From: Hemibagrus wyckioides
Taxonomy: Eukaryota; Chordata; Actinopteri; Siluriformes; Bagridae
NCBI RefSeq assembly: GCF_019097595.1
Contig: NC_080715.1
Coordinates: forward strand, 1,542,073 to 1,606,072
Reading direction: 5' to 3'
DNA length: 64,000 nt
Part shown: piece by piece, positions 11,727 through 23,343 of the stretch
How positions within the stretch are numbered: the stretch's first letter is position 1
How the letters are laid out: each line of letters opens with the position of its first letter
Notes under the pieces: model-generated
The model's database searches: none
What the model was told of the DNA's origin: nothing
The model's input: only the letters and a program-made list of their open reading frames with translations
Translations under genes and position numbers: made by a program

Positions 11727-13994
11727 TGTGTGTTCCAGTGTATTTGTGTGTGTTAGTGTGTGTTCCAGTGTATTTGTGTGTGTTAGTGTGTGTTCCAGTG
11801 TATTAGAGTGTGTTAGTGTTTGTTCCAGTGTATTTGTGTGTGTTAGTGTAAGTTCCAGTGTATTAGAGTGTGTTAGTGTGTGTTCCAGTGTATTAGAGTG
11901 TGTTAGAGTTTGTTCCAGTGTATTTGTGTGTGTTAGTGTAAGTTCCAGAGTATTAGAGTGTGTTAGTGTGTGTTCCAGTGTATTTGTGTGTGTTAGTGTG
12001 TGTTCCAGTGTATTAGAGTGTGTTAGTGTGTGTTCCAGTGTATTTGTGTGTGTTAGTGTGTGTTCCAGTGTATTAGAGTGTGTTAATGTTTGTTCCAGTG
12101 TATTAGTGTGTTAGTGTGTGTTCCAGTGTATTTGTGTGTTAGTGTTTGTTCCAGTGTATTTGTGTGTGTTAGTGTGTGTTCCAGTGTATTAGAGTGTGTT
12201 AGTGTGTGTTCCAGTGTATTAGAGTGTGTTAGTGTGTGTTCCAGTGTATTTGTGTGTGTTAGTGTGTGTTCCAGTGTATTTGTGTGTGTTAGTGTTTGTT
12301 CCAGTGTATTTGTGTGTGTTAGTGTGTGTTCCAGTGTATTAGAGTGTGTTAGTGTGTGTTCTAGTATATTTGTGGGTGTTAGTGTGTGTTCCAGTGTATT
12401 AGAGAGTGTTAGTGTGTGTTCCAGTGTATTAGAGTGTGCTAGTGTGTGTTCCATTGTATTAGAGTGTGTTAGTGTAAGTTCCAGTGTATTAGAGTGTGTT
12501 AGTGTGTGTTCCAGTGTATTTGTGTGTGTTAGTGTGTGTTCCAGTGTATTTGTGTGTGTTAGTGTGTGTTCCAGTGTATTAGAGTGTGTTAGTGTGTGTT
12601 CCAGTGTATTAGAGTGTGTTAGTGTGTGTTCCAGTGTATTAGAGTGTGTTAGTGTGTGTTCTAGTATATTTGTGGGTGTTAGTGTGTGTTCCAGTGTATT
12701 AGAGAGTGTTAGTGTGTGTTCCAGTGTATTAGAGTGTGCTAGTGTGTGTTCCATTGTATTAGAGTGTGTTAGTGTGTGTTCCAGTGTATTAGAGTGTGTT
12801 AGTGTGTGTTCTAGTATATTTGTGGGTGTTAGTGTGTGTTCCAGTGTATTAGAGTGTGTTAGTGTGTGTTCCAGTGTATTAGAGTGTGTTAGTGTGTGTT
12901 CTAGTATATTTGTGGGTGTTAGTGTGTGTTCCAGTGTATTAGAGAGTGTTAGTGTGTGTTCCAGTGTATTAGAGTGTGCTAGTGTGTGTTCCATTGTATT
13001 AGAGTGTGTTATTGTGTGTTCCAGTGTATTAGAGTGTGTAATTGTGTGTTCTAGTATATTTGTGGGTGTTAGTGTGTGTTCCAGTGTATTAAAGTGTGTC
13101 AGTGTGTGTTGTAGTGTATTAGAGTGTGTTAGTGTGTGTTCCAGTGTATTAGACTGTGTTAGTGTGTGTTCTAGTATATTTGTGGGTGTTAGTGTGTGTT
13201 CCAGTGTATTAGAGGGTGTTAGTGTGTGTTCCAGTGTATTTGTGTGTGTGAGTGTGTGTTCCAGTGTATTAGAGTGTGTTAGTGTGTGTTCCAGTGTATT
13301 TGTGTGTGTGAGTGGGTGTTCCAGTGTATTAGAGTGTGTTAGTGTGTGTTCCAGTGTATTAGAGTGTGTTAGTGTGTGTTCCATTGTATTTGTGTGTGTG
13401 AGTGTGTGTTCCAGTGTATTAGTGTGTTAGTGTGTGTTCCAGTGTATTAGTGTGTGTTAGTGTGTGTTCCAGTGTATTTGTGTGTGTTAGTGTGTGTTCC
13501 AGTGTATTAGAGTGTGTTAGTGTTTGTTCCAGTGTATTAGTGTGTTAGTGTGTGTTCCAGTGTATTTGTGTGTTAGTGTTTGTTCCAGTGTATTTGTGTG
13601 TGTTAGTGTAAGTTCCAGTGTATTAGAGTGTGTTAGTGTTTGTTCCAGTGTATTAGAGTGTGTTAGTGTGTGTTCCAGTGTATTAGAGTGTGTTAGTGTT
13701 TGTTCCAGTGTATTAGAGTGTGTTAGTGTGTGTTCCAGTGTATTTGTGTGTGTTAGTGTTTGTTTCAGTGTATTTGTGTGTGTGAGTGTAAGTTCCAGTG
13801 TATTAGAGTGTGTTAGTGTGTGTTCCAGTGTATTAGAGTGTGTTAGTGTGTGTTCCAGTGTATTTGTGTGTGTTAGTGTGTGTTCCAGTGTATTAGAGTG
13901 TGTTAGTGTGTGTTCCAGTGTATTAGAGTGTTTTAGTGTGTGTTCCAGTGTATTAGAGTGTGTTAGTGTTTGTTCCAGTGTATTAGTGTGTTAG
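11727..13994 (+). repeat. Higher-order repeat copy C in array 1 (internally deleted)
   Basis: Third copy, 2,268 bp to the next copy. It begins with the same about 390-bp segment found at 5,715, 8,469 and 13,996. Compared with copy D it then skips directly from about 12,240 to units that in D lie about 780 bp further on. That difference is exactly 26 units of 30 bp. The remainder, including the marker-unit cluster (12,359-13,180) and the 13,430-13,994 tail, keeps the same order as copies B and D. Confidence 0.85.
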
Positions 13995-16530
13995 TGTGTG
14001 TTCCAGTGTATTTGTGTGTGTTAGTGTGTGTTCCAGTGTATTTGTGTGTGTTAGTGTGTGTTCCAGTGTATTAGAGTGTGTTAGTGTTTGTTCCAGTGTA
14101 TTTGTGTGTGTTAGTGTAAGTTCCAGTGTATTAGAGTGTGTTAGTGTGTGTTCCAGTGTATTAGAGTGTGTTAGAGTTTGTTCCAGTGTATTTGTGTGTG
14201 TTAGTGTAAGTTCCAGAGTATTAGAGTGTGTTAGTGTGTGTTCCAGTGTATTTGTGTGTGTTAGTGTGTGTTCCAGTGTATTAGAGTGTGTTAGTGTGTG
14301 TTCCAGTGTATTTGTGTGTGTTAGTGTGTGTTCCAGTGTATTAGAGTGTGTTAATGTTTGTTCCAGTGTATTAGTGTGTTAGTGTGTGTTCCAGTGTATT
14401 TGTGTGTTAGTGTTTGTTCCAGTGTATTTGTGTGTGTTAGTGTGTGTTCCAGTGTATTATTGTGTATTAGTGTGTGTTCCAGTGTATTAGAGTGTGTTAG
14501 TGTGTATTCCAGTGTATTTGTGTGTGTTTGTGTGTGTTCCAGTGTATTAGAGTGTGTTAGTGTTTGTTCCAGTGTATTTGTGTGTGTTAGTGTGTGTTCC
14601 AGTGTATTTGTGTGTGTTAGTGTAAGTTCCAGTGTATTAGAGTGTGTTAGTGTGTGTTCCAGTGTATTATTGTGTATTAGTGTGTGTTCCAGTGTATTAG
14701 AGTGTGTTAGTGTGTATTCCAGTGTATTTGTGTGTGTTAGTGTGTGTTCCAGTGTATTAGAGTGTGTTAGTGTTTGTTCCAGTGTATTTGTGTGTGTTAG
14801 TGTGTGTTCCAGTGTATTTGTGTGTGTTAGTGTAAGTTCCAGTGTATTAGAGTGTGTTAGTGTGTGTTCCAGTGTATTTGTGTGTGTTAGTGTGTGTCCC
14901 AGTGTATTAGAGTGTGTTAGTGTTTGTTCCAGTGTATTTGTGTGTGTTAGTGTGTGTTCCAGTGTATTAGAGTTTGTTAGTGTTTGTTCCAGTGTATTTG
15001 TGTGTGTTAGTGTAAGTTCCAGTGTATTAGAGTGTGTTAGTGTTTGTTCCAGTTTATTTGTGTGTGTTAGTGTTTGTTCCAGTGTATTAGACTGTGTTAG
15101 TGTTTGTTCCAGTGTATTTGTGTGTGTTAGTGTGTGTTCCAGTGTATTAGAGTGTGTTAGTGTAAGTTCCAGTGTATTAGAGTGTGTTAGTGTGTGTTCC
15201 AGTGTATTTGTGTGTGTTAGTGTGTGTTCCAGTGTATTAGAGTGTGTTAGTGTGTGTTCCAGTGTATTAGAGTGTGTTAGTGTGTGTTCCAGTGTATTTG
15301 TGTGTGTTAGTGTGTGTTCCAGTGTATTTGTGTGTGTTAGTGTTTGTTCCAGTGTATTTGTGTGTGTTAGTGTGTGTTCCAGTGTATTAGAGTGTGTTAG
15401 TGTGTGTTCTAGTATATTTGTGGGTGTTAGTGTGTGTTCCAGTGTATTAGAGAGTGTTAGTGTGTGTTCCAGTGTATTAGAGTGTGCTAGTGTGTGTTCC
15501 ATTGTATTAGAGTGTGTTAGTGTGTGTTCCAGTGTATTAGAGTGTGTTAGTGTGTGTTCCAGTGTATTTGTGTGTGTTAGTGTGTGTTCCAGTGTATTTG
15601 TGTGTGTTAGTGTGTGTTCCAGTGTATTAGAGTGTGTTAGTGTGTGTTCCAGTGTATTAGAGTGTGTTAGTGTGTGTTCCAGTGTATTAGAGTGTGTTAG
15701 TGTGTGTTCTAGTATATTTGTGGGTGTTAGTGTGTGTTCCAGTGTATTAGAGAGTGTTAGTGTGTGTTCCAGTGTATTAGAGTGTGCTAGTGTGTGTTCC
15801 ATTGTATTAGAGTGTGTTAGTGTGTGTTCCAGTGTATTAGAGTGTGTTAGTGTGTGTTCTAGTATATTTGTGGGTGTTAGTGTGTGTTCCAGTGTATTAG
15901 AGTGTGTTAGTGTGTGTTCCAGTGTATTAGAGTGTGTTAGTGTGTGTTCTAGTATATTTGTGGGTGTTAGTGTGTGTTCCAGTGTATTAGAGAGTGTTAG
16001 TGTGTGTTCCAGTGTATTAGAGTGTGCTAGTGTGTGTTCCATTGTATTAGAGTGTGTTATTGTGTGTTCCAGTGTATTAGAGTGTGTAATTGTGTGTTCT
16101 AGTATATTTGTGGGTGTTAGTGTGTGTTCCAGTGTATTAGAGTGTGTCAGTGTGTGTTGTAGTGTATTAGAGTGTGTTAGTGTGTGTTCCAGTGTATTAG
16201 ACTGTGTTAGTGTGTGTTCTAGTATATTTGTGGGTGTTAGTGTGTGTTCCAGTGTATTAGAGGGTGTTAGTGTGTGTTCCAGTGTATTTGTGTGTGTGAG
16301 TGTGTGTTCCAGTGTATTAGAGTGTGTTAGTGTGTGTTCCAGTGTATTTGTGTGTGTGAGTGGGTGTTCCAGTGTATTAGAGTGTGTTAGTGTGTGTTCC
16401 AGTGTATTAGAGTGTGTTAGTGTGTGTTCCATTGTATTTGTGTGTGTGAGTGTGTGTTCCAGTGTATTAGTGTGTTAGTGTGTGTTCCAGTGTATTAGTG
16501 TGTGTTAGTGTGTGTTCCAGTGTATTTGTG
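13995..16530 (+). repeat. Higher-order repeat copy D in array 1
   Basis: Fourth copy. It repeats the order of copies A and B at its start (13,996-14,382 is the same about 390-bp segment) and carries the marker-unit cluster near 15,410-16,220. It matches the 3' part of copy C at an offset of 3,048 bp, up to about 16,530. Beyond that point the units become more variable and no further full copy follows. Confidence 0.82.
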
Positions 16531-19500
16531 TGTGTGAGTGTGTGTTCCAGTGTATTAGAGTGTGGTAGTGTGTGTTCCAGTGCATTAGAGTGTGTTATTG
16601 TGTGTTCCAGTGTATTAGAGTGTGTTAGTGTGTGTTCCAGTGTATTAGAGTGTGTTAGTGTGTGTTCCAGTGTATTAGAGTGTGTTAGTGTGTATTCCAG
16701 TGTATTATTGTGTGTTAGTGTGTGTTCCAGTGTATTTGTGTGTGTGTTAGTGTGTGTTCCAGTGTATTAGTGTGTGTTAGTGTTTTAGTGTGTGTTCCAG
16801 TGCATTAGAGTGTGTTATTGTGTGTTCCAGGGTGTTAGAGTGTGTTAGTGTGTGTTCCAGTGTGTTAGTGTGTGTTATTGTGTGTTCCAGTGTATTAGAG
16901 TGTGTTAGTGTGTGTTCCAGTGTATTAGAGTGTGTTAGTGTGTTAGTGTGTGTTCCAGTGCATTATTGTGTGTTAGTGTGTGTTCCAGTGTATTAGAGTG
17001 TGTTAGTGTGTGTCCCAGTGTATTAGAGTGTGTTAGTGTGTGTTCCAGTGGATTACAGTGTGTTATTGTGTGTTAGTGTGTGTTCCAGTGTATTAGAGTG
17101 TGTTAGTGTGTGTTCCAGTGTAATAGAGTGTGTTAGTGTGTGTTCCTGTGTACTAGAGTGTGTTAGTGTGTGGTCCAGTGTATTAGAGTGTGTTAGTGTG
17201 TGTTCCAGTGTATTAGAGTGTGTTAGTGTGTTAGTGTGTGTTCCAGTGTGTTAGTGTGTGTTATTGTGTGTCCCAGTGTAGTTGTGTGTGATAGTGTGTG
17301 TTCCAGTGTATTAGAGTGTGCTCCAGTGTATTAGAGTGTGTGTTGTGTGTTACAGTGTGTTAGTGTGTGTTCCAGTGTATTATTGTGTGTTAGTGTGTGT
17401 TCCATTGTATTAGAGTGTGTTAGTGTGTGTTCCAGTGTGTTAGTGTGTGTTCCAGTGTATTATTGTGTTAGTGTGTGTTCCAGTGTATTAGAGTGTGTTA
17501 GTGTGTGTTCCAGTGTATTAGAGTGTGTTAGTGTGTGTTCCAGTGTATTAGAGTGTGGTAGTGTGTGTTCCAGTGTGTTAATGTGTGTTCCAGTGTATTA
17601 TTGTGTTAGTGTGTGTTCCAGTGTATTAGACTGTGTTAGTGTGTGTTCCAGTGTATTAGTGTGTGTTAGTGTGTGTTCCAGTGTATTAGAGTGTGTTAGT
17701 GTGTGTTCCAGTGTATTAGAATGTGTTTGTGTGTGTTCCAGTGAATTAGAGTGTGTTAGTGTGTGTTCCAGTGTATTTGTGTGTGTTAGTGTGTGTTCTA
17801 GTGTATTTGTGTGTGTTAGTGTGTTTTCCAGTGTATTAGAGAGTGTTAGTGTGTGTTCCAGAGTATTAGAGTGTGTTAATGTGTGTTCTAGTGTGTTAGT
17901 GTGTTCCAGTGTATTAGTGTGTTAGTGTGTGTTCCAGTGTATTAGTGTGTGTTAGTGTGTGTTCCAGTGTGTTAGAGTGTGTTAGTGTGTGTTCCAGTGT
18001 ATTATTGTGTATTAGTGTGTGTTCCAGTGTATTAGAGTGTGTTAGTGTGTTAGTGTGTGTTCCAGTGTATTATTGTGTATTAGTGTGTGTTCCAGTGGAT
18101 TAGAGTGTGTTAGTGTGTATTCCAGTGTATTTGTGTGTGTTAGTGTGTGTTCCAGTGTATTAGAATGTTTTCCAGTGTGTTAGTGTGTGTTCCAGTGTGT
18201 TATTGTGTGCTCCAGTGTATTAGAGTGTGTTAGTGTGTGTTCCAGTGTGTTAGTGTGTGTTCCAGTGTATTATTGTGTGTTAATGTGTGTTCCAGTGTAT
18301 TAGAGTGTGTTAGTGTGTGTTCCAGTGTGTTAGTTTGTGTTATTGTGTGTCCCAGTGTATCTGTGTGTGTTAGTGTGTGTTCCAGTGTATTAGTGTGTGT
18401 TAGTGTGTGTTCCAGTGTATTATTGTGTATTAGTGTGTGTTCCAGTGGATTAGAGTGTGTTAGTGTGTATTCCAGTGTATTTGTGTGTGTTAGTGTGTGT
18501 TCCACTGTATTAGAATGTTTTCCAGTGTGTTAGTGTGTGTTCCAGTGTGTTAGTGTGTGCTCCAGTGTATTAGAGTGTGTGGTGTGTGTTACAGTGTATT
18601 AGAGTGTGTTAGTGTGTGTTCCAGTGTGTTAGTGTGTGTTACAGTGTATTATTGTGTGTTAGTGTGTGTTCCAGTGTATTAGAGTGTGTTAGTGTGTATT
18701 TCAGTGTATTTGTGTGTGTTAGTGTGTGTTCCAGTGTATTAGTGTGTGTTAGTGTGTGTTCCAGTGTATTATTGTGTATTAGTGTGTGTTCCAGTGGATT
18801 AGAGTGTGTTAGTGTGTATTCCAGTGTATTTGTGTGTGTTAGTGTGTGTTCCAGTGTATTAGAATGTTTTCCAGTGTGTTAGTGTGTGTTCCAGTGTGTT
18901 AGTGTGTGCTCCAGTGTATTAGAGTGTGTGGTGTGTGTTACAGTGTGTTAGAGTGTGTTAGTGTGTGTTCCAGTGTGTTAGTGTGTGTTCCAGTGTATTA
19001 TTGTGTGTTAATGTGTGTTCCAGTGTATTAGAGTGTGTTAGTGTGTGTTCCAGTGTGTTAGTGTGTGTTATTGTGTGTCCCAGTGTATTTGTGTGTGTTA
19101 GTGTGTGTTCCAGTGTATTAGTGTGTGTTAGTGTGTGTTCCAGTGTATTATTGTGTATTATTGTGTGTTCCAGTGTATTAGAGTGTGTTAGTGTGTATTC
19201 CAGTGTATTTGTGTGTGTTTGTGTGTGTTCCAGTGTATTAGAATGTTTTCCAGTGTGTTAGTGTGTGTTCCAGTGTATTAGAGTGTGTTCGTGTGTTCCA
19301 TTGTGTTCGTGTGTGTTAGTGTGTGTTCCAGTGTATTAGAGTGTGTTAGTGTGTGTTCCAGTGTATTTGTCTGTGTTAGTGTTTGTTCCAGTGTGTTTGT
19401 GTGTGTTAGTGTGTGTTCCAGTGTATTAGTGTGTTATTGTGTGTTCCAGTGTATTAGAGTGTCTTAGTGTGTTCCAGTGTATTAGAGTGTGTTATTGTGT

Positions 19501-21199
19501 GTTCCATTGTATTAGTGTGTGTTATTGTGTGTTCCAGTGTATTAGAGTGTGTTAGTGTGTGTTCCAGTGTATTATTGTGCATTAGTGTGTGTTCCAGTGT
19601 ATTAGAGTGTGTTAGTGTGTTAGTGTGTGTTCCAGTGTATTATTGTGTATTAGTGTGTGTTCCAGTGGATTAGAGTGTGTTAGTGTGTATTCCAGTGTAT
19701 TTGTGTGTGTTCCAGTGTATTAGAATGTTTTCCAGTGTGTTAGTGTGTGTTCCAGTGTGTTAGTGTGTGCTCCAGTGTATTAGAGTGTGTGGTGTGTGTT
19801 ACAGTGTATTAGAGTGTGTTAGTGTGTGTTCCAGTGTGTTAGTGTGTGTTACAGTGTATTATTGTGTGTTAGTGTGTGTTCCAGTGTATTAGAGTGTGTT
19901 AGTGTGTATTCCAGTGTATTTGTGTGTGTTAGTGTGTGTTCCAGTGTATTAGAATGTTTTCCAGTGTGTTAGTGTGTGTTCCAGTGTGTTAGTGTGTGCT
20001 CCAGTGTATTAGAGTGTGTGGTGTGTGTTACAGTGTATTAGAGTGTGTTAGTGTGTGTTCCAGTGTGTTAGTGTGTGTTCCAGTGTATTATTGTGTGTTA
20101 GTGTGTGTTCCAGTGTATTAGAGTGTGTTAGTGTGTGTTCCAGTGTGTTAGTGTGTGTTATTGTGTGTCCCAGTGTATTTGTGTGTGTTAGTGTGTGTTC
20201 CAGTGTATTAGTGTGTGTTAGTGTGTGTTCCAGTGTATTAGAGTGTGTTAGTGTGTGTTCCAGTGTATTATTGTGTATTAGTGTGTGTTCCAGTGTATTA
20301 GAGTGTGTTAGTGTGTATTCCAGTGTATTTGTGTGTGTTTGTGTGTGTTCCAGTGTATTAGAATGTTTTCCAGTGTGTTAGTGTGTGTTCCAGTGTATTA
20401 GAGTGTGTTAGTGTGTGTTCCAGTGTGTTCGTGTGTGTTAGTGTGTGTTCCAGTGTATTTGTGTTTTAGTGTGTGTTCCAGTGTATTAGAGTGTGTTAGT
20501 GTGTGTTCCAGTGTGTTAGTGTGTGTTCCAGTGTATTTGTCTGTGTTAGTGTGTGTTCCAGTGTGTTCGTGTGTGTTCCAGTGTATTTGTGTGTGTTAGT
20601 GTGTTTTCCAGTGTATTAGTGTGTGTTATTGTGTGTTCCAGTGTATTAGAGTGTCTTAGTGTGTGTTCCAGTGTATTAGAGTGTGTTAGTGTGTGTTCCA
20701 GTGTATTAGTGTGTGTTATTGTGTGTTTCAGTGTATTTGTGTGTGTTAGTGTGTGTTCCAGTGTATTAGAATGTGTTAGTGTGTGTTCCATTGTGTTATT
20801 GTGTGTTCCAGTGTGTTAGTGTTTGTTTCATTGTATTAGTGTGTGTTATTGTGTGTTCCAGTCTATTAGTGTGTGTTAGTTTGTCTTCTAGTGTGTTAGT
20901 GTGTGTTAGTGTGTGTTCCATTGTGTTATTGTGTGTTCCATTGTGTTAGTGTGCGTTCCAGTGTGTTAGTGTGTGTTCCATTGTGTTAGTGTGTTCCACT
21001 GTGTTAGTGTGTGTTCCATTGTGTTATTGTGTGTTCCAGTGGGTTATTGTGTGTTAGTGTGTGTTGCAGTGTGTTGTTTTGTGTTATTTTGTTTTAGAAA
21101 GTGTTATTGTGTGTTATTGTGTGTTGCAGTATGTTATTGTGTTATTTTGTGTTAGTGAGTGATATTGTGTGTTATTTTGTGTTAGTGTGTGTTAGTGTT
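16531..21199 (+). repeat. Degenerate right flank of array 1
   Basis: Units here are more diverged and irregular than to the left. Many are shortened or recombined, for example GTGTTAGTGTGTGTTCC without the ATTAGA end, or runs of GTGTGTTATTGTG. A cassette with the marker TTAGAATGTTTTCCAGTG recurs near 18,170, 18,520, 18,860, 19,240, 19,725, 19,955 and 20,365. From about 20,780 the unit decays into GTGTTATTGTGTGTTGCAG and TTTTGTGTTA fragments, then ends in ordinary sequence near 21,200. A homogeneous core with a degenerate edge is the usual picture of an array that expands internally. Confidence 0.85.
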
Positions 21200-22094
21200 G
21201 AGGAGCAGGATGAATGTTCAGGTATTTGATGAATCCAGGAGTCAGAGTCTGAAGTCATGTTGAACAGTAAGATGCAGAAACACACCAGGAGCATCACCAA
21301 TCATCTCACAGGAACTGAGGAGAACCTGGACACCTAGAGATCAAATAAAAAGGAACACACACTGCAAACGCAATACACAATCAAAAAGAGGAGACAGAAG
21401 AGCTACACAATACACAATCACTGACTCCACCCCTAAGCTTCATAAATTTCCCTCTGAAGTGAACTGAGTGTGACTTTTCGCGGTGGTTTGTTTTGCTAGC
21501 AAGAATCGTTTATTATCATTTCATCCAGGTATGAATCATCTTGTCCAGTGTGTTACTATTACTCCTTATTAAGACTTATTAAGCAGCAGAGTTACAGGTG
21601 TGTTAGATTACACCTTTTATAAAACCAACAAAACTCAGGACAGTCTCTATCTCAAGCTCAAGGTGTGACAGCCAATAAAGAGTTCCTATACGATTATAAC
21701 ATAATCCTGACATAATATCAGCCCAACCCACATGAGCCATTTAACAGGGTGTGTGTGTGTGTGTGTGTTACAGATACTATATGATTTAAAATAACTGCGA
21801 GTAGTAATGTAAGTAATGACATATTAATGAATCATTGTTGCAGGATGATTCACTGCATGTTGTTGTGTGCTAGGGCAGAACAGACTTTTTTCATTATAAA
21901 GGTCAGACAGATTTGTAGAATAAAAAAAAGTCTTTCGAAAGTCCAACACAATAGAACATCTTCTAAAAATCATAAACAGGATAATAATGAACGTTAGGCA
22001 CAGGAAAACATGTTTACGCTTGGTGGTTTCTTCAAGACATGTTTGTCTGGGAGCGAGGTTATAACTGCTTTATTACACATGACAACAGGAACTT
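21200..22094. other. Non-repetitive spacer between arrays 1 and 2; no gene seen
   Basis: Ordinary AT-leaning sequence with no tandem structure apart from a (GT)10 tract at 21,749-21,768. Stop codons are frequent in all frames, with no ORF beyond about 60 codons. I recognise no gene, RNA or complete mobile element. Confidence 0.6.
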
Positions 22095-22445
22095 ACAGAC
22101 TTTATTTCTGTTACTGTTCTAAGCAGCTCCACTCTTCTCTTCTGGAAAGTTCTCCACTAGATGTTGGATTGTGTCTGATCATTCAGCTACAGGAGCATTA
22201 GTGAGATCAGACTCAGGTGATGGTGAGAGTGAGGAGGTCTGGGGGTCAGTGGGTGGTCAGTGGGGTTGAGTCAGTGTCAGGACACTCCAGTACCACCTCC
22301 ATAACAGGTCTTCATGAAGCTGCTGTGTGCACAGGGGCATGGTCATGATAGAGCAGGGTGTGTAGCTCCACTGAAGAGAAACTGTAATGTTACACACACA
22401 CACAAACAGATGTTCTGTAGAACTGTGGGAAAAGTCATGACCTTA
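22095..22445 (-). mobile_element. Decayed Tc1/mariner-type transposon remnant
   Basis: The stretch resembles, in reverse orientation, the 3' half of fish Tc1/mariner transposase elements. Recognisable pieces on the + strand are TTTCTGTTACTGTT near 22,105, CCACTAGATGTTGGA near 22,155, ATTCAGCTACAGGAGCATTA near 22,182, GTGGGGTTGAGTCAG near 22,260, CTTCATGAAGCTG and GTGCACAGGGGCATGGTCAT near 22,312-22,347, and a diverged TAGCTCCACTGAAGAGAAA near 22,364. The last corresponds to the LVPVKG region of the transposase. There is no open transposase frame and I could not find terminal inverted repeats, so this is a dead internal fragment. The family assignment is from recalled fish Tc1 consensus sequences, not a search. 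Confidence 0.7.
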
Positions 22446-23343
22446 AATCCTCTTAGAAACAAGAATTCATTTAGAAGTTACAAGTGTGTTCCATTGTATT
22501 GGTGTGTGTTCCATTATATTAGTGTTAGTGTGTGTTCCATTATATTAGAGTGTTAGTGTGTGTTCCATTATATTAGAGTGTTAGTGTGTGTTCCAGTGTA
22601 TTAGAGTGTGTTAGTGTGTGTTCCATTGTATTAGTGTTAGTGTGTGTTCCAGTGTATTAGTGTTAGTGTGTGTTCCAGTGTATTAGAGTGTGTTAGTGTG
22701 TGTTCCAGTGAATTAGAGTGTTAGTGTGTGTTCCAGTGTATTTGTGTGCGTTAGTGTGTGTTCCAGTGTATTAGTGTGTGTTAGTGTGTGTTCCAGTGTA
22801 TTAGTGTGTGTTAGTGTGTGTTCCAGTGTATTTGTGTGCATTAGTGTGTGTTCCAGTGTATTAGTGTGTGTTAGTGTGTGTTCCAGTGTATTAGTGTGTG
22901 TTAGTGTGTGTTCCAGTGTATTTGTGTGCGTTAGTGTGTGTTCCAGTGTATTAGTGTGCTAGTGTGTGTTCCAGTGTATTAGAGTGTGTTAGTGGGTGTT
23001 CCAGTGTATTAGAGTGTGTTCCAATGTATTAGAGTGTGTTAGTGTGTGTTCCAGTGTATTAGTGTGTGTTAGTGTGTGTTCCAGTGTATTAGAGTGTGTT
23101 AGTGTGTGTTCCAATGTATTAGAGTGTGTTAGTGTGTGTTCCAGTGTATTTGTGTGTGTTAGTGTGTGTCCCAGTGTGTTAGTGTGTGTTCCAGTGTATT
23201 AGTGTGTGTTAGTGTGTGTTCCAGTGTATTAGTGTGTGTTTGTGTGTGTTCCAGTGTATTAGTGTGTGTTAGTGTGTGTTCCAGTGTATTAGAGTGTGTT
23301 AGTGTGTGTTCCCGTCTGTTATTGTGTGTTCTAGTGTATTAGA

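Larger units (their letters stand above)
1..21199 (+). repeat. Minisatellite array 1, ~30-bp G/T-rich unit
   Basis: Uninterrupted tandem array whose usual unit is 30 bp. Each unit has a GTGTGTTAG start, an alternating GT stretch, then the core TTCCAGTGTATTAGA. One unit has about 10 G, 13 T, 2 C and 5 A, so the + strand is strongly G/T-rich. Recurrent variants are a GTAAGT for GTGTGT change, TTTG or TTGT in place of TTAG, TTTGTTCC for GTGTTCC, and 28-bp units lacking one GT (for example near 222, 952, 1,576 and 1,661). The array already fills base 1, so its left end lies outside the window. Because 30 is a multiple of 3, one frame per strand reads as decapeptide repeats (CVSVCSSVLE on +, EHTLTHSNTL on -). 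I see no promoter, conserved unique coding segment or codon signal, so I treat it as non-coding. Confidence 0.98.

Noticed and set aside
1..21199. Many long frames reading CVSVCSSVLE repeats on the + strand
   Set aside because: They arise because the unit is 30 bp, break at each 28-bp unit, mostly start at non-ATG codons, and contain no unique domain.
22314..22556. 80-codon ATG frame between the arrays
   Set aside because: It lies across the decayed Tc1 remnant and runs into array 2. No coding identity.
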